A DNA stretch of 26,883 nt, from the IMG/VR virus record IMGVR_UViG_3300003886_000039, positions 1-26,883 of that record; one strand, 5' to 3'. Every line of letters begins with the position of its first letter. The first letter of the stretch is position 1. A program made the position numbers and the translations under genes. Shown in pieces: positions 13,996-21,717 of this stretch. The notes below the pieces were generated by a model. The model searched no databases and had not been told where the DNA came from. It was given only the letters and a program-made list of their open reading frames with translations. Source of the stretch: a virus.

Positions 13996-14478
13996 ATGAA
14001 AAAGGTTTTATTGTTAATCGGAATTATGCTGATGGTAGTATCCAGTTCTTCGTTTGCTGACAGTGACCAGGCGGATCGAGCGCGGATTGCATTTGTGAAT
14101 TTGGGAGATGATGCCATGCAGTGTGCTGTGTTTCAGAAAATAATGACTGATGTGACTATCAATTATTATGAAGGTAAGGGAATTTCCAAGGAGAAAAAGT
14201 CTATAGACCAAGTTGCACGGATAATCGGTTACCGAAACGAGATGGTTGTCATGGCGGCTATATTGTATAAGGCGGGGGGTGTATCAACTGCTGCTGTAGT
14301 GGCAAAATCCGGTTTAATGTTAGATGACCAAATGGATCAAATTGACGGTTGCTTCTGTAACATATCGATTCTTTATCAGAAGTATCTCAAATCCTGCGCC
14401 GCCCTTGCCACTGAGGACGGTTTTAACACCCAAATGTTAAAGCGTTTTGCTGAACAGAACATTGTCCCAACACCTTAA
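13996..14478 (+). CDS. Secreted (periplasmic) accessory protein, moron-like, 160 residues
   Basis: The N-terminus is a clear Sec signal peptide: MKK, a hydrophobic core (VLLLIGIMLMVV), small residues, and a likely cleavage after SSSFA before DSDQ (about residue 21). There is no lipobox cysteine. The mature part (~139 residues) looks helical, with motifs DDAMQCAVFQKIM, GYRNEMVVMAAILYK and GCFCNISILYQKYLKSC. Its four or so cysteines could form disulfides in the periplasm. AGGAAA precedes the ATG. The gene has its own sigma70 promoter, palindromic operator and strong terminator, independent of the surrounding late units, which is typical of a host-derived moron expressed early or from a prophage. 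The function is not known; superinfection exclusion or host fitness are only possibilities. Confidence 0.7.
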   Translation: MKKVLLLIGIMLMVVSSSSFADSDQADRARIAFVNLGDDAMQCAVFQKIMTDVTINYYEGKGISKEKKSIDQVARIIGYRNEMVVMAAILYKAGGVSTAAVVAKSGLMLDDQMDQIDGCFCNISILYQKYLKSCAALATEDGFNTQMLKRFAEQNIVPTP

Positions 14479-14486
14479 CCTGAATG

Positions 14487-14519
14487 AAAAAGGGGGCTCG
14501 TTTTGAGCCCCCTTTTTTT
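14487..14519 (+). terminator. Strong bidirectional rho-independent terminator
   Basis: The stem GGGGGCTC (14492-14499) / GAGCCCCC (14505-14512) has a 5-base loop, with five A before and seven T after, so it can work on both strands. It ends the secreted-protein transcript and also the leftward endonuclease operon at 14541. Confidence 0.9.
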
Positions 14520-14540
14520 GCGTGAGAATGTCATTAACTC

Positions 14541-15989
14541 CTACACGATATTGTTGGTTAGTTTAAATCTAATTTTTCCACAATCCCAAATTCGAAGCAA
14601 CTTATTGTTATGACAATTTTCTCGTTCTGATAACTTTGGGTCGTATATAGATAGTTTTTTTGATAACTTTGAACGCCGATAATTAAATTTATGCACTCTA
14701 TGCAACCCATCAGCGGAGTAACTATAATCAGGTGGAATAATTTTATCCTGTAACCACCCAGCGCGTCTATATAGATTTCCAGTGCTCCAACGTTGATCAG
14801 CAAAAGACACAATCTCAACCCACCTGTGGTTCTGTTGGAAATAAGTTAGAAGTTTTGTAAACCCACCAATCACATGTGCTGATGTTGCATAGCGATTGAG
14901 ATAGTAAAAGCCATTTGATTTCTTAATAAATGACATGCACGCTACTAAAAGACTATCGTGTTGCAACCCTATGTTAATACTACCAGGTCCGTTACCTTGA
15001 ATGTGATTGATATCAAAGAACTGTTTCTTCTGACTGTGCGACACTGGAATAATATTGGTTTTCCTGGCAAAGATCCGCTGTTGGCTGTTGACACCAAGAA
15101 GAGTTTTAAGTTTTAGTTTCACTGGTGTGTTTCGCTCTAACCACTCATCCTCAAATAATGTTATCAGTTGAATCCCTTGTTGCTTGCATAAATCATGTTT
15201 TTTCTTGTGATAATGTCTATCTTTTCCTAATTGTTCCGAGTGCCAATACACCCCACAATATTCAATAGCGATATTATGTGATGGAATAAAGATATCTAGT
15301 TCTAGTGGTGATATTAACGATCGATCACTGCAAACAGTAGATAGCCCCAAATCATTGATAAATTCGTTAACCTCGTTTTCACCTTTTGATTTAGTGAAGT
15401 GTAATTTTTCGATATGATATTTTTCAAAGTAACTGGATACAACACTAACATCAGCATTGACCAACACTCCAATCTCCGTAAGGGTCAATTGTAGTATGTG
15501 GTGTTGGGTGTGTAGCCACTTTGGATCTGTTAACCAATCCATTCGAATGTTAGCTTGCCAAGGGTAATCAGACCCGAAGCGTGCATGTGATGTACTAATT
15601 TTCTTTTGTTTGATGGCATCAGATTTGCTAGGGTTGGATACGCCATAGTTATTGATAGTGGTTAGACACTTCTTTTCTTTTACAGAAGAAGCATTATTAG
15701 AACAATGTAAACTACAAAAGGTGTGATGATATGTATTGCGGTGTTTTCCGGTTTTAGTAAACGTAATTTGATTACCACAAACACACAATGGTGGGATTGT
15801 GTTATTCAGAATGCAATATAGCCGTTCTCTAGTGGAATCAATAAAAGGTTTGGTGATAAATTCAGTCGCTAATATAATTTGTTCGATCAATTGGGGGTCT
15901 TTGGACAACAAACATAGATATTTGGGGTTTAATCCTCGATTATCTTTCAAAAAAATGTTCTGTTGATGTAGTCGTTCTTTTAATGTCAT
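14541..15989 (-). CDS. Freestanding homing endonuclease, Vsr-like (EDxHD-type), 482 residues
   Basis: This is a paralogue of the 489- and 660-residue endonucleases. It has the Cys cluster C69, C71, C92, C96 (LCVCGN ... FCSLHC), about two R/N-Y-G repeats (INNYGVSNPSKSD), and a helix-turn-helix at about 165-195 (LTLTEIGVLVNADVSVVSSYF). The nuclease domain has D232 (LELDIFIP), E243 (AIEYCGVYWH, Y-C-G where the paralogues have V-N-G), H250, H261 and E280-D281 (LFEDEW). The C-terminal domain ends LLRIWDCGKIRFK. Its ATG overlaps the TGA of the GIY-YIG gene (ATGA), so its translation is probably coupled to that gene and inherits its regulation. The bidirectional terminator lies just downstream. Confidence 0.8.
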   Translation of the reverse strand: MTLKERLHQQNIFLKDNRGLNPKYLCLLSKDPQLIEQIILATEFITKPFIDSTRERLYCILNNTIPPLCVCGNQITFTKTGKHRNTYHHTFCSLHCSNNASSVKEKKCLTTINNYGVSNPSKSDAIKQKKISTSHARFGSDYPWQANIRMDWLTDPKWLHTQHHILQLTLTEIGVLVNADVSVVSSYFEKYHIEKLHFTKSKGENEVNEFINDLGLSTVCSDRSLISPLELDIFIPSHNIAIEYCGVYWHSEQLGKDRHYHKKKHDLCKQQGIQLITLFEDEWLERNTPVKLKLKTLLGVNSQQRIFARKTNIIPVSHSQKKQFFDINHIQGNGPGSINIGLQHDSLLVACMSFIKKSNGFYYLNRYATSAHVIGGFTKLLTYFQQNHRWVEIVSFADQRWSTGNLYRRAGWLQDKIIPPDYSYSADGLHRVHKFNYRRSKLSKKLSIYDPKLSERENCHNNKLLRIWDCGKIRFKLTNNIV

Positions 15990-17095
15990 AACAATTCTAA
16001 TATTGAGGGGAGAGTATCAATTGTTAAACATTCTGTAAATCCACCAAATTTATTTTGAGGAACATATTGGAACTCTTTAAAGTGGTCTAATATGAATTGT
16101 TCCATCTGAAAGGCATTGAATAATTCTAATTCATACTCTGCTAATATATCAAATTGGTATACAGATTCTGACATCAATCTTAACGCGGTTGTTCTTGTTG
16201 TTATCCCAACCTTCACAAACGATTCTGTTTCGTTATATCCTGTAACTACATATAACGTAGCCTTCTTTTGTTTATACTGCGGGTTGTTCAGAAAAAATTC
16301 CTTTGTGTATATTCCATTAACTCTGGGGTAACAAGTAGGACAGTACTGACCACTATACTGTTCATATCTATATGGTGTAAACACGCTAGCAGTTCTTGTA
16401 AACATATTATTACACGTTAAACATTGGACGGTCAACAAATAACCACTATCTGATACAGACTCTAATCGTATGTTATATTGTTTTAAATAATCATAAACCC
16501 TCGTTTGTTTTGCTTGTATTCGAGTATGATTTGATTTGATTGCAGTGTTTTTGATTTTTTGTCTTGATTCTACTGATAGATTTAGAGGCTTACCCTTACG
16601 CAATGTTGATGGGTGAATCCAACCATCCAATCGTTTTTGTTCTAGTGTAATTTGTCTTTTTTGTAATGATTCTATCGATACAACCCTACCTAAACTTGAT
16701 GCTCTTATCTTCGCTTTGGTTTCAGTAGATGTTTGTTTACCTAAATTGTGATGAATTCTCTCACCAGAATCATATTGTTTTTTCATGGTTTCCGATAAGT
16801 GTTCCTTCTGTTCTTCTGTCATTGGGACACCCTTGTTCCAAGCAGGGGCTGGGTTTAGTTTCCGCGAGTTTCTAATTTTTTCTTTTGTTGATTGAGTTCT
16901 CGGAACGCCTACCCTAGTCTTATTTCCTTCATTGGCTCCAAGTTGTCTCCGTTGTTTGCTTTCGGGCGAAGCAATCTGTGCTTCAGGAAACATATTTTTA
17001 TATTCAGTGATTGAAAGTTGGTGGTGTTTGAGGTGGGAGGCAGTTAGTTGTTTGAATTCCCGTTTACAGATTTGGCATTGGATTGTTTGTTCCAT
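15986..17095 (-). CDS. Freestanding GIY-YIG-type homing endonuclease with NUMOD3-like repeats
   Basis: This 369-residue protein has an N-terminal C2H2-like finger (C7, C10, H21, H25; IQCQICKREFKQLTASHLKHH) followed by YKNMFPEA, the usual N-terminus of a class of phage homing enzymes. Three NUMOD3-like DNA-binding repeats follow (WNKGVPMTEEQKEHLSETM, NLGKQTSTETKAKIRAS, RKGKPLNLSVESRQKIKN). A second Cys cluster (C225, C228, C252, C255) comes next. A C-terminal GIY-YIG-superfamily domain (about 278-345) holds TLYVVTGY, FVKVGITT, R307 and the presumed catalytic Glu in FQMEQFIL (E332). Its GGAGG ribosome-binding site is seven bases before the ATG and lies within a hairpin. It sits directly downstream of the sheath gene and is coupled to the next endonuclease. 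Confidence 0.8.
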   Translation of the reverse strand: MEQTIQCQICKREFKQLTASHLKHHQLSITEYKNMFPEAQIASPESKQRRQLGANEGNKTRVGVPRTQSTKEKIRNSRKLNPAPAWNKGVPMTEEQKEHLSETMKKQYDSGERIHHNLGKQTSTETKAKIRASSLGRVVSIESLQKRQITLEQKRLDGWIHPSTLRKGKPLNLSVESRQKIKNTAIKSNHTRIQAKQTRVYDYLKQYNIRLESVSDSGYLLTVQCLTCNNMFTRTASVFTPYRYEQYSGQYCPTCYPRVNGIYTKEFFLNNPQYKQKKATLYVVTGYNETESFVKVGITTRTTALRLMSESVYQFDILAEYELELFNAFQMEQFILDHFKEFQYVPQNKFGGFTECLTIDTLPSILELL

Positions 17096-17097
17096 AA

Positions 17098-17127
17098 AAA
17101 TACCTCCACATTATTATGGAGGTATTT
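17098..17127 (-). terminator. Hairpin: sheath terminator that also masks the endonuclease ribosome-binding site
   Basis: Perfect 11-bp arms (17117-17127 and 17098-17108) flank an 8-base loop. On the minus strand the second arm is TGGAGGTATTT followed by TT and then ATG. It is positioned as an intrinsic terminator 25 bases after the sheath stop, with a short U tract. The same arm contains GGAGG of the GIY-YIG gene, so the folded RNA would block its translation. Confidence 0.75.
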
Positions 17128-17130
17128 ATA
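17123..17130 (-). promoter_or_regulatory. Late promoter TATAAATA embedded in the hairpin's 5' arm
   Basis: This perfect late octamer overlaps the upstream arm of the hairpin. With T4 spacing the transcript would start at about 17117, the last base of that arm. The RNA would then lack the masking arm and expose the ribosome-binding site. Confidence 0.65.
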
Positions 17131-17151
17131 TTAATCTATAACGAGGTTGCT

Positions 17152-19620
17152 TTAAAACAATTCAGCGCCAGTTGCGACCACACGAATTGGGATATACAAG
17201 AATTCAGCAGCCTTTGTTGGCTTCAATGCAACATCGATGTACAACTCATTCCGATCAATTCGGGCTGGGGTGTTATTCGATTCATCACTGACGGTCGCAT
17301 AATCGAACAAACCACGTTTAACCATTATGTCGCCAAGGAACCCATCGACTGCGGCTTTCAAATTGTTGCGAGTTAATTGGTCGTTTGGTTGGAACAAGAA
17401 TGGCAAGGAGTTCTTGCGTAGTTGACGCTTGATGAACATTAACATACGTTCGACATTAATACGGTCTCGAGCGCTTGCTGCAGGAGCAGAGGTCTTCTGT
17501 CCCCATACAAGAATGCCCCTTCCTGGGAAGAACACAATTGGGTTAAGATTAGTTGTGTACTTGTAGAGGTTGTCTCGTTGACCTTGATTCAACGCAATTT
17601 CCACAAAAGTAGTTGCGGTGCCGAGTGTACCGGTCACATAACCTACAGCAGTGACGCCCGATACCAAGCCTCGTCGTGTTCCTGCTGGGGCAAACCAAAC
17701 ATCACTTACATTATCACTAAAGGTGATTGTTCGTAGTGCAATACCACTTGATGCAATAAACACGTTTGTTCCGTCGAGGTTTGAAGCCAACCCATGTGGG
17801 TAATAATATGCAAGGTTTTCGCCCCGTTGTCGGGTTGAGTCGGTATCTGCCCACGTAACAACATCATCAGCGTTCATATTCATTGGTGTATCAGCAATTA
17901 CCAACGCTTCCTGTTCAATATCATCGGAGAGCGCTTTCATCTCATCTGCAGTCTCAAAATATCCAGGGCATAGGATTAAGTTAAATTCGATTGATTCGGA
18001 TCTAATATCCGTATTAGAGTTGATTGATGCTTGAAGAGCAGCAACAATCGCTACACGCCGGGCTGCATCGTTTGCACCAAGGCTTGTTTTATTTAAGAAC
18101 TCAACTGTGAATTGGAATAAGTCAGATGCTTCAAGTAATACATCTTTAGATTCCAACGCTGTAAATTCAAGCGCGGTTGTAGGACAAAAGAGTTGTGCAA
18201 CACAATCAGCAACCATTCCATCAAAACCGAAGTAATCACCAGTTGATGCAAGGGAGTAACCGTTTTCATAAATGGGCATCAAGGCATCAGCGTTAATGCC
18301 TGGAATTGAAGAACCAACCGCAAGGAAGCCTGTTAAGCTACCAAATACAGGGTCAGTTGCGCCGTCTGTAATCAATACTGTTGACCCAGATCCTATTGCT
18401 ACTGAAGTGATTTGTAAGTTACCTGCAACTACTGATGCGACTGCTGTACCAATCAAATCAATATCTATTTGAGCAATCAGAGCAACGTATGTTTGTGCAG
18501 CACTACCAGTAATTGCGATAGTGTGGTTTGTTCCGTCAACGTTAATTGTTGCGTTATAGATTGTAGCATCGTTTGCTAAACCTGTAGCAGAACCACCAGC
18601 GATTACATCAACACCAACAACTGCAGCATCAAGAACGTTAATGTTCCCTGCTGTTGTTAACGCTGCGAATAGGGGAGCACCGCCTACATCAGCAAGTAAA
18701 ATTGTTGAGGCACTTCCGAGTGAATCACTAGTGAAAAGTAAGTCACCATTACTGTCCAGTGTAAGAGTTGCACCTGTGACGGTGATCGCTGTCATTAAAT
18801 CAGCAATCGTTCCACCTGTCGTTACTCCCACTACAATATTTTGTGTTGCAGTACCATCAACCGTAATGTCAAAATTAAAGTTGCCAGTGGTCAATCCGTG
18901 AACCGTGGCACCCGTCAATGCTGGTGTGAAGTTTGCAATCTGGTAACCAGCAGTTGCTGGGATTGACGAAATGTTCCCACCAACATCAATAGTTTGTTTG
19001 CCAGAGGTAGAAACGGATGGATTGGTGTTGTCATCAAAGAAATCTGTCATTATGTTCGAAAATGTGAAACTGTCCCAAATATCTGATGTTGCTTCACGAG
19101 CCAAGGAAAGTAACTCCGAAGCCGTCACAGTTGTCTTGAAGCCAGTAGTTGATGGAATCAAACCATTTGCAATATTATATTCATCCATAAACGCAGTAAC
19201 TAGGTTTTCGAGAATGAAACCTGCATTAAGCATTTTAGCACCCCATGATACACGTATATCATCCAAGTCATCGTTGAGATTGACGTTCGAGCGAATGGCA
19301 AACGCTCTGTTACCAGCTCCTAAAAATTGGTTAAGAGCAAAAAGTCCGTATTCGTTTCGGGCATCACCGTGAAGTTGGTTGCCTTGGAAATCTTCCAGGA
19401 AGCGGGGTGTCCCAAACAGTTCTAGGCTTTGTTGTAGTGTTGTCACGGTACGAACCACGTTATATTCAAACGTTCCAGTGGCTGGAGACACACCATCTGG
19501 TTGTGTCTTTTCTTCAGCAGTAGCAAGAAAAATTAAAGGTACTGTAGGGGCCGCAGCTGGTATGAAGAAACTCTCATCAGTGATGGTGACTGATACACCT
19601 GCTGATACTAAATTAGCCAT
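17152..19620 (-). CDS. 18: Tail sheath protein gp18-like, enlarged by two inserted domains
   Basis: This is the contractile sheath protomer, 822 residues against 659 in T4. The N-terminus (MANLVSAGVSVTITDESFFIP) and PLIFLATAEEKTQPDG are typical. So is the C-terminal third: RGILVWGQKTSAPAAS, RINVERMLMFIKRQLRK, FLFQPNDQLTRNNLKAAVD, YIDVALKPTKAAEFLYIPI. These conserved end regions build the sheath core. About residues 225-432 are an insertion of two tandem hook-IN-like repeats. The first contains FDITVDGTATQNIVVGV; the second contains TIAITGSAAQTYVALIAQI, GNLQITSVAIGSGS and DPVFGSLTGF. They are probably displayed on the sheath surface. AAGGAA precedes the ATG, a late octamer lies upstream, and the hairpin at 17098 probably ends its transcript. 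Confidence 0.93.
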   Translation of the reverse strand: MANLVSAGVSVTITDESFFIPAAAPTVPLIFLATAEEKTQPDGVSPATGTFEYNVVRTVTTLQQSLELFGTPRFLEDFQGNQLHGDARNEYGLFALNQFLGAGNRAFAIRSNVNLNDDLDDIRVSWGAKMLNAGFILENLVTAFMDEYNIANGLIPSTTGFKTTVTASELLSLAREATSDIWDSFTFSNIMTDFFDDNTNPSVSTSGKQTIDVGGNISSIPATAGYQIANFTPALTGATVHGLTTGNFNFDITVDGTATQNIVVGVTTGGTIADLMTAITVTGATLTLDSNGDLLFTSDSLGSASTILLADVGGAPLFAALTTAGNINVLDAAVVGVDVIAGGSATGLANDATIYNATINVDGTNHTIAITGSAAQTYVALIAQIDIDLIGTAVASVVAGNLQITSVAIGSGSTVLITDGATDPVFGSLTGFLAVGSSIPGINADALMPIYENGYSLASTGDYFGFDGMVADCVAQLFCPTTALEFTALESKDVLLEASDLFQFTVEFLNKTSLGANDAARRVAIVAALQASINSNTDIRSESIEFNLILCPGYFETADEMKALSDDIEQEALVIADTPMNMNADDVVTWADTDSTRQRGENLAYYYPHGLASNLDGTNVFIASSGIALRTITFSDNVSDVWFAPAGTRRGLVSGVTAVGYVTGTLGTATTFVEIALNQGQRDNLYKYTTNLNPIVFFPGRGILVWGQKTSAPAASARDRINVERMLMFIKRQLRKNSLPFLFQPNDQLTRNNLKAAVDGFLGDIMVKRGLFDYATVSDESNNTPARIDRNELYIDVALKPTKAAEFLYIPIRVVATGAELF

Positions 19621-19673
19621 GTTGTCAATTTCCTTGTAGTGTTGTTGTTAGGGATGTAATATACATCTATAGA

Positions 19674-19681
19674 TATTTATG
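19674..19681 (-). promoter_or_regulatory. Late promoter CATAAATA for the sheath gene
   Basis: This minus-strand octamer lies about 54 bases before the sheath ATG and is divergent from the plus-strand octamer at 19704-19711. Confidence 0.65.
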
Positions 19682-19703
19682 AGGGGTTCCCTTTCACAAA
19701 GAA

Positions 19704-19711
19704 CATAAATA
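19704..19711 (+). promoter_or_regulatory. Late promoter CATAAATA for the plus-strand endonuclease
   Basis: This octamer lies 23 bases before the GTG start at 19735, with GGAGG (19723-19727) in the short leader. Confidence 0.6.
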
Positions 19712-19734
19712 GTGGAACAGTTGGAGGAAAATCA

Positions 19735-21717
19735 GTGGGTAAAAATGATATTTTGTGGGAACACGGTATACGTGAATTAAAAGCGATTAATGTATTTACT
19801 GAAGCGGGTGGCCTAAATCGCCAAAGTAGAGTTATATTGCGAAAATACCCCGGAATCATTCAAACCGTATTGGACTTAACAAGTTTTCTTCCACGGAACA
19901 CAGGGTTGGTTATTAGGTTGCAACATCTCCTTCAAAACATCACAGCCATTCCCACATGTCTAACTTGTGGTGGTCCATTAAAAATGCGTGCTAGTGGAAG
20001 GTTTATCAATACGTACTCTAAATTCTGCAAGTCTAAATGTTTCGGAAAAGACAAAAATGTGGTCGCTAAACGGAGTGCGACTAACTTGGAGCGATATGGA
20101 AACATTCACGTGGTGCAATCTGATGAAATTAAAGAGAAAGTCAAACAAACGAACTTGGCACGTTATGGAGTTGAAAATCCATTATTATCATCAGAGATAC
20201 AACACAAAGTCAAACAAACGAACTTAGCACGTTATGGAGTGGAAAATCCATTATTATCATCAGAGATACAACACAAAGTCAAACAAACGAACTTAGCACG
20301 TTATGGAGTTGAAAATCCATTATTATCATCAGAGATACAACACAAAGTCAAACAAACAAATCTACGTAAGTATGGAGTGGAAAATCCGTTCAATCTAAAT
20401 AAATTTCAACTAAAGGCTAGAAATTCAATCGTTGAAAAATATGGTGTTGGACACGCACTGCAGGATCCTATCATTAGAAAAAAATTTACAGACACAATGA
20501 AAAAATTCCATGGTGTAGAGCATGCATTGCAGGATGCTATTATTAGAAAAAAATTCACATCCACAATGGTTAAAAAGTATGGTGTAGAACATGCATTGCA
20601 GGACAAAGAAATGTTGGACACAGCTACCAGCAATAGAAGGGCGTTTGTAGCGGAGACGTATGGGGTGCAATATTATAACCAGTTGCTAATATCACCTGAT
20701 AGTTTGGAGTTGCTTAACAACAGGGTATGGTTGCAAGTGGAACATAGAGACAATAGAAAAACTCTTACTGATATTGCACACCAATTGGATGTCAGCCACA
20801 GTACTGTGAGTTTGTACTTCAAGAAACATGATATAGAAGTTTTAACTCACACCGGTAGTCAGATCGAGCGAGATATTGTTGAGTATATTTCAACAATATA
20901 CACACAAGAAATTAACACAAATGATAGAACCTTAATAAAACCACTCGAATTAGATATAGTACTTCCTGATAAGAAAATTGCGTTTGAAGTAAATGGAACA
21001 TACTGGCATTCACAATTGAGGGGTAAGGATAAACAATATCATATCAACAAAACAAAGCAGGCTGAGAGGATGGGATATCAGTTAATACACATTACTGACA
21101 AAGAATGGGTAACACAGCACAATATCGTCAAATCCAGAATTGCTGCAAAGCTTGGGGTCAGTAAAACAGTTGGTGCAAGGAAGACTATTATAAGGGAAGT
21201 GGTTGGCCCGGATGCATCAGAATTCTTTAATCAAAACCATATTCAAGGGGCGTGTGCGGCATCGGTTAGATACGGGCTATATCGAGACGGAGTGATGATA
21301 GCGTGTATGACGTTTGGAAAATCCAGATACAATAAAAAAATTGAATGGGAATTGCTTCGATTTGCTAACAAGGTTGGAGTGTCTGTTATTGGCGGTGCGT
21401 CGAAGTTATTCACCCATTTTGTGAAGGAGCATAATCCAACATCAGTGATATCGTATAGCGACAAACGGTGGAATACAGGAAAGTTATATTATAATTTAGG
21501 ATTTGACTATTCTCACACCTCACCCCCAAATTATCGATATTTCCTTCCTTCTGATTGCTTCAACACATATCCCCGTATTAAGTTTCAAAAACATAAATTG
21601 AGAAAGTTACTTGGTAAATTTAACACACAGTTGACAGAGTGGCAAAATATGGTTATTAATGGTTACGATCGAGTCTGGGATTGTGGTAATGATGTATGGG
21701 TATGGCAATCACACTAA
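19735..21717 (+). CDS. Freestanding homing endonuclease, Vsr-like (EDxHD-type), with expanded repeat array, 660 residues
   Basis: It starts at GTG, seven bases after GGAGG. It has the same plan as the 482- and 489-residue paralogues: Cys cluster (CLTCGG ... FCKSKC), R-Y-G repeats, a helix-turn-helix (LTDIAHQLDVSHSTVSLYF), then a nuclease domain with D407 (LELDIVLP), E418 (AFEVNGTYWHS), H425 and ITDKEW. The C-terminal domain ends YDRVWDCGNDVWVW. Its extra length comes from the repeat region, with about eight or nine units of the form Y-G-V-E-N/H-P/A-L. Three of these are nearly identical in DNA (20137-20343). The final nine bases overlap the 3' end of the convergent gp15 gene, so its stop codon lies inside that gene. 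It lies directly upstream of the sheath gene on the opposite strand. Confidence 0.82.
   Translation: MGKNDILWEHGIRELKAINVFTEAGGLNRQSRVILRKYPGIIQTVLDLTSFLPRNTGLVIRLQHLLQNITAIPTCLTCGGPLKMRASGRFINTYSKFCKSKCFGKDKNVVAKRSATNLERYGNIHVVQSDEIKEKVKQTNLARYGVENPLLSSEIQHKVKQTNLARYGVENPLLSSEIQHKVKQTNLARYGVENPLLSSEIQHKVKQTNLRKYGVENPFNLNKFQLKARNSIVEKYGVGHALQDPIIRKKFTDTMKKFHGVEHALQDAIIRKKFTSTMVKKYGVEHALQDKEMLDTATSNRRAFVAETYGVQYYNQLLISPDSLELLNNRVWLQVEHRDNRKTLTDIAHQLDVSHSTVSLYFKKHDIEVLTHTGSQIERDIVEYISTIYTQEINTNDRTLIKPLELDIVLPDKKIAFEVNGTYWHSQLRGKDKQYHINKTKQAERMGYQLIHITDKEWVTQHNIVKSRIAAKLGVSKTVGARKTIIREVVGPDASEFFNQNHIQGACAASVRYGLYRDGVMIACMTFGKSRYNKKIEWELLRFANKVGVSVIGGASKLFTHFVKEHNPTSVISYSDKRWNTGKLYYNLGFDYSHTSPPNYRYFLPSDCFNTYPRIKFQKHKLRKLLGKFNTQLTEWQNMVINGYDRVWDCGNDVWVWQSH
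20137..20412 (+). repeat. 69-bp tandem repeat array within the endonuclease gene
   Basis: Units at 20137-20205, 20206-20274 and 20275-20343 differ at only one or two bases each. A fourth, at 20344-20412, is diverged. Each encodes 23 residues (KVKQTNLARYGVENPLLSSE plus three). In-frame length means copy number can change without breaking the gene. Confidence 0.95.

Noticed and set aside
18272-19639. Several plus-strand frames opposite the sheath gene
   Set aside because: They are antisense shadows of a strongly supported sheath frame, with no ribosome-binding sites and low-complexity composition.
20137-20633. Regular repeats that could suggest a CRISPR array
   Set aside because: The units are contiguous, 69 bp, with no spacers, and encode in-frame protein repeats of a homing endonuclease.
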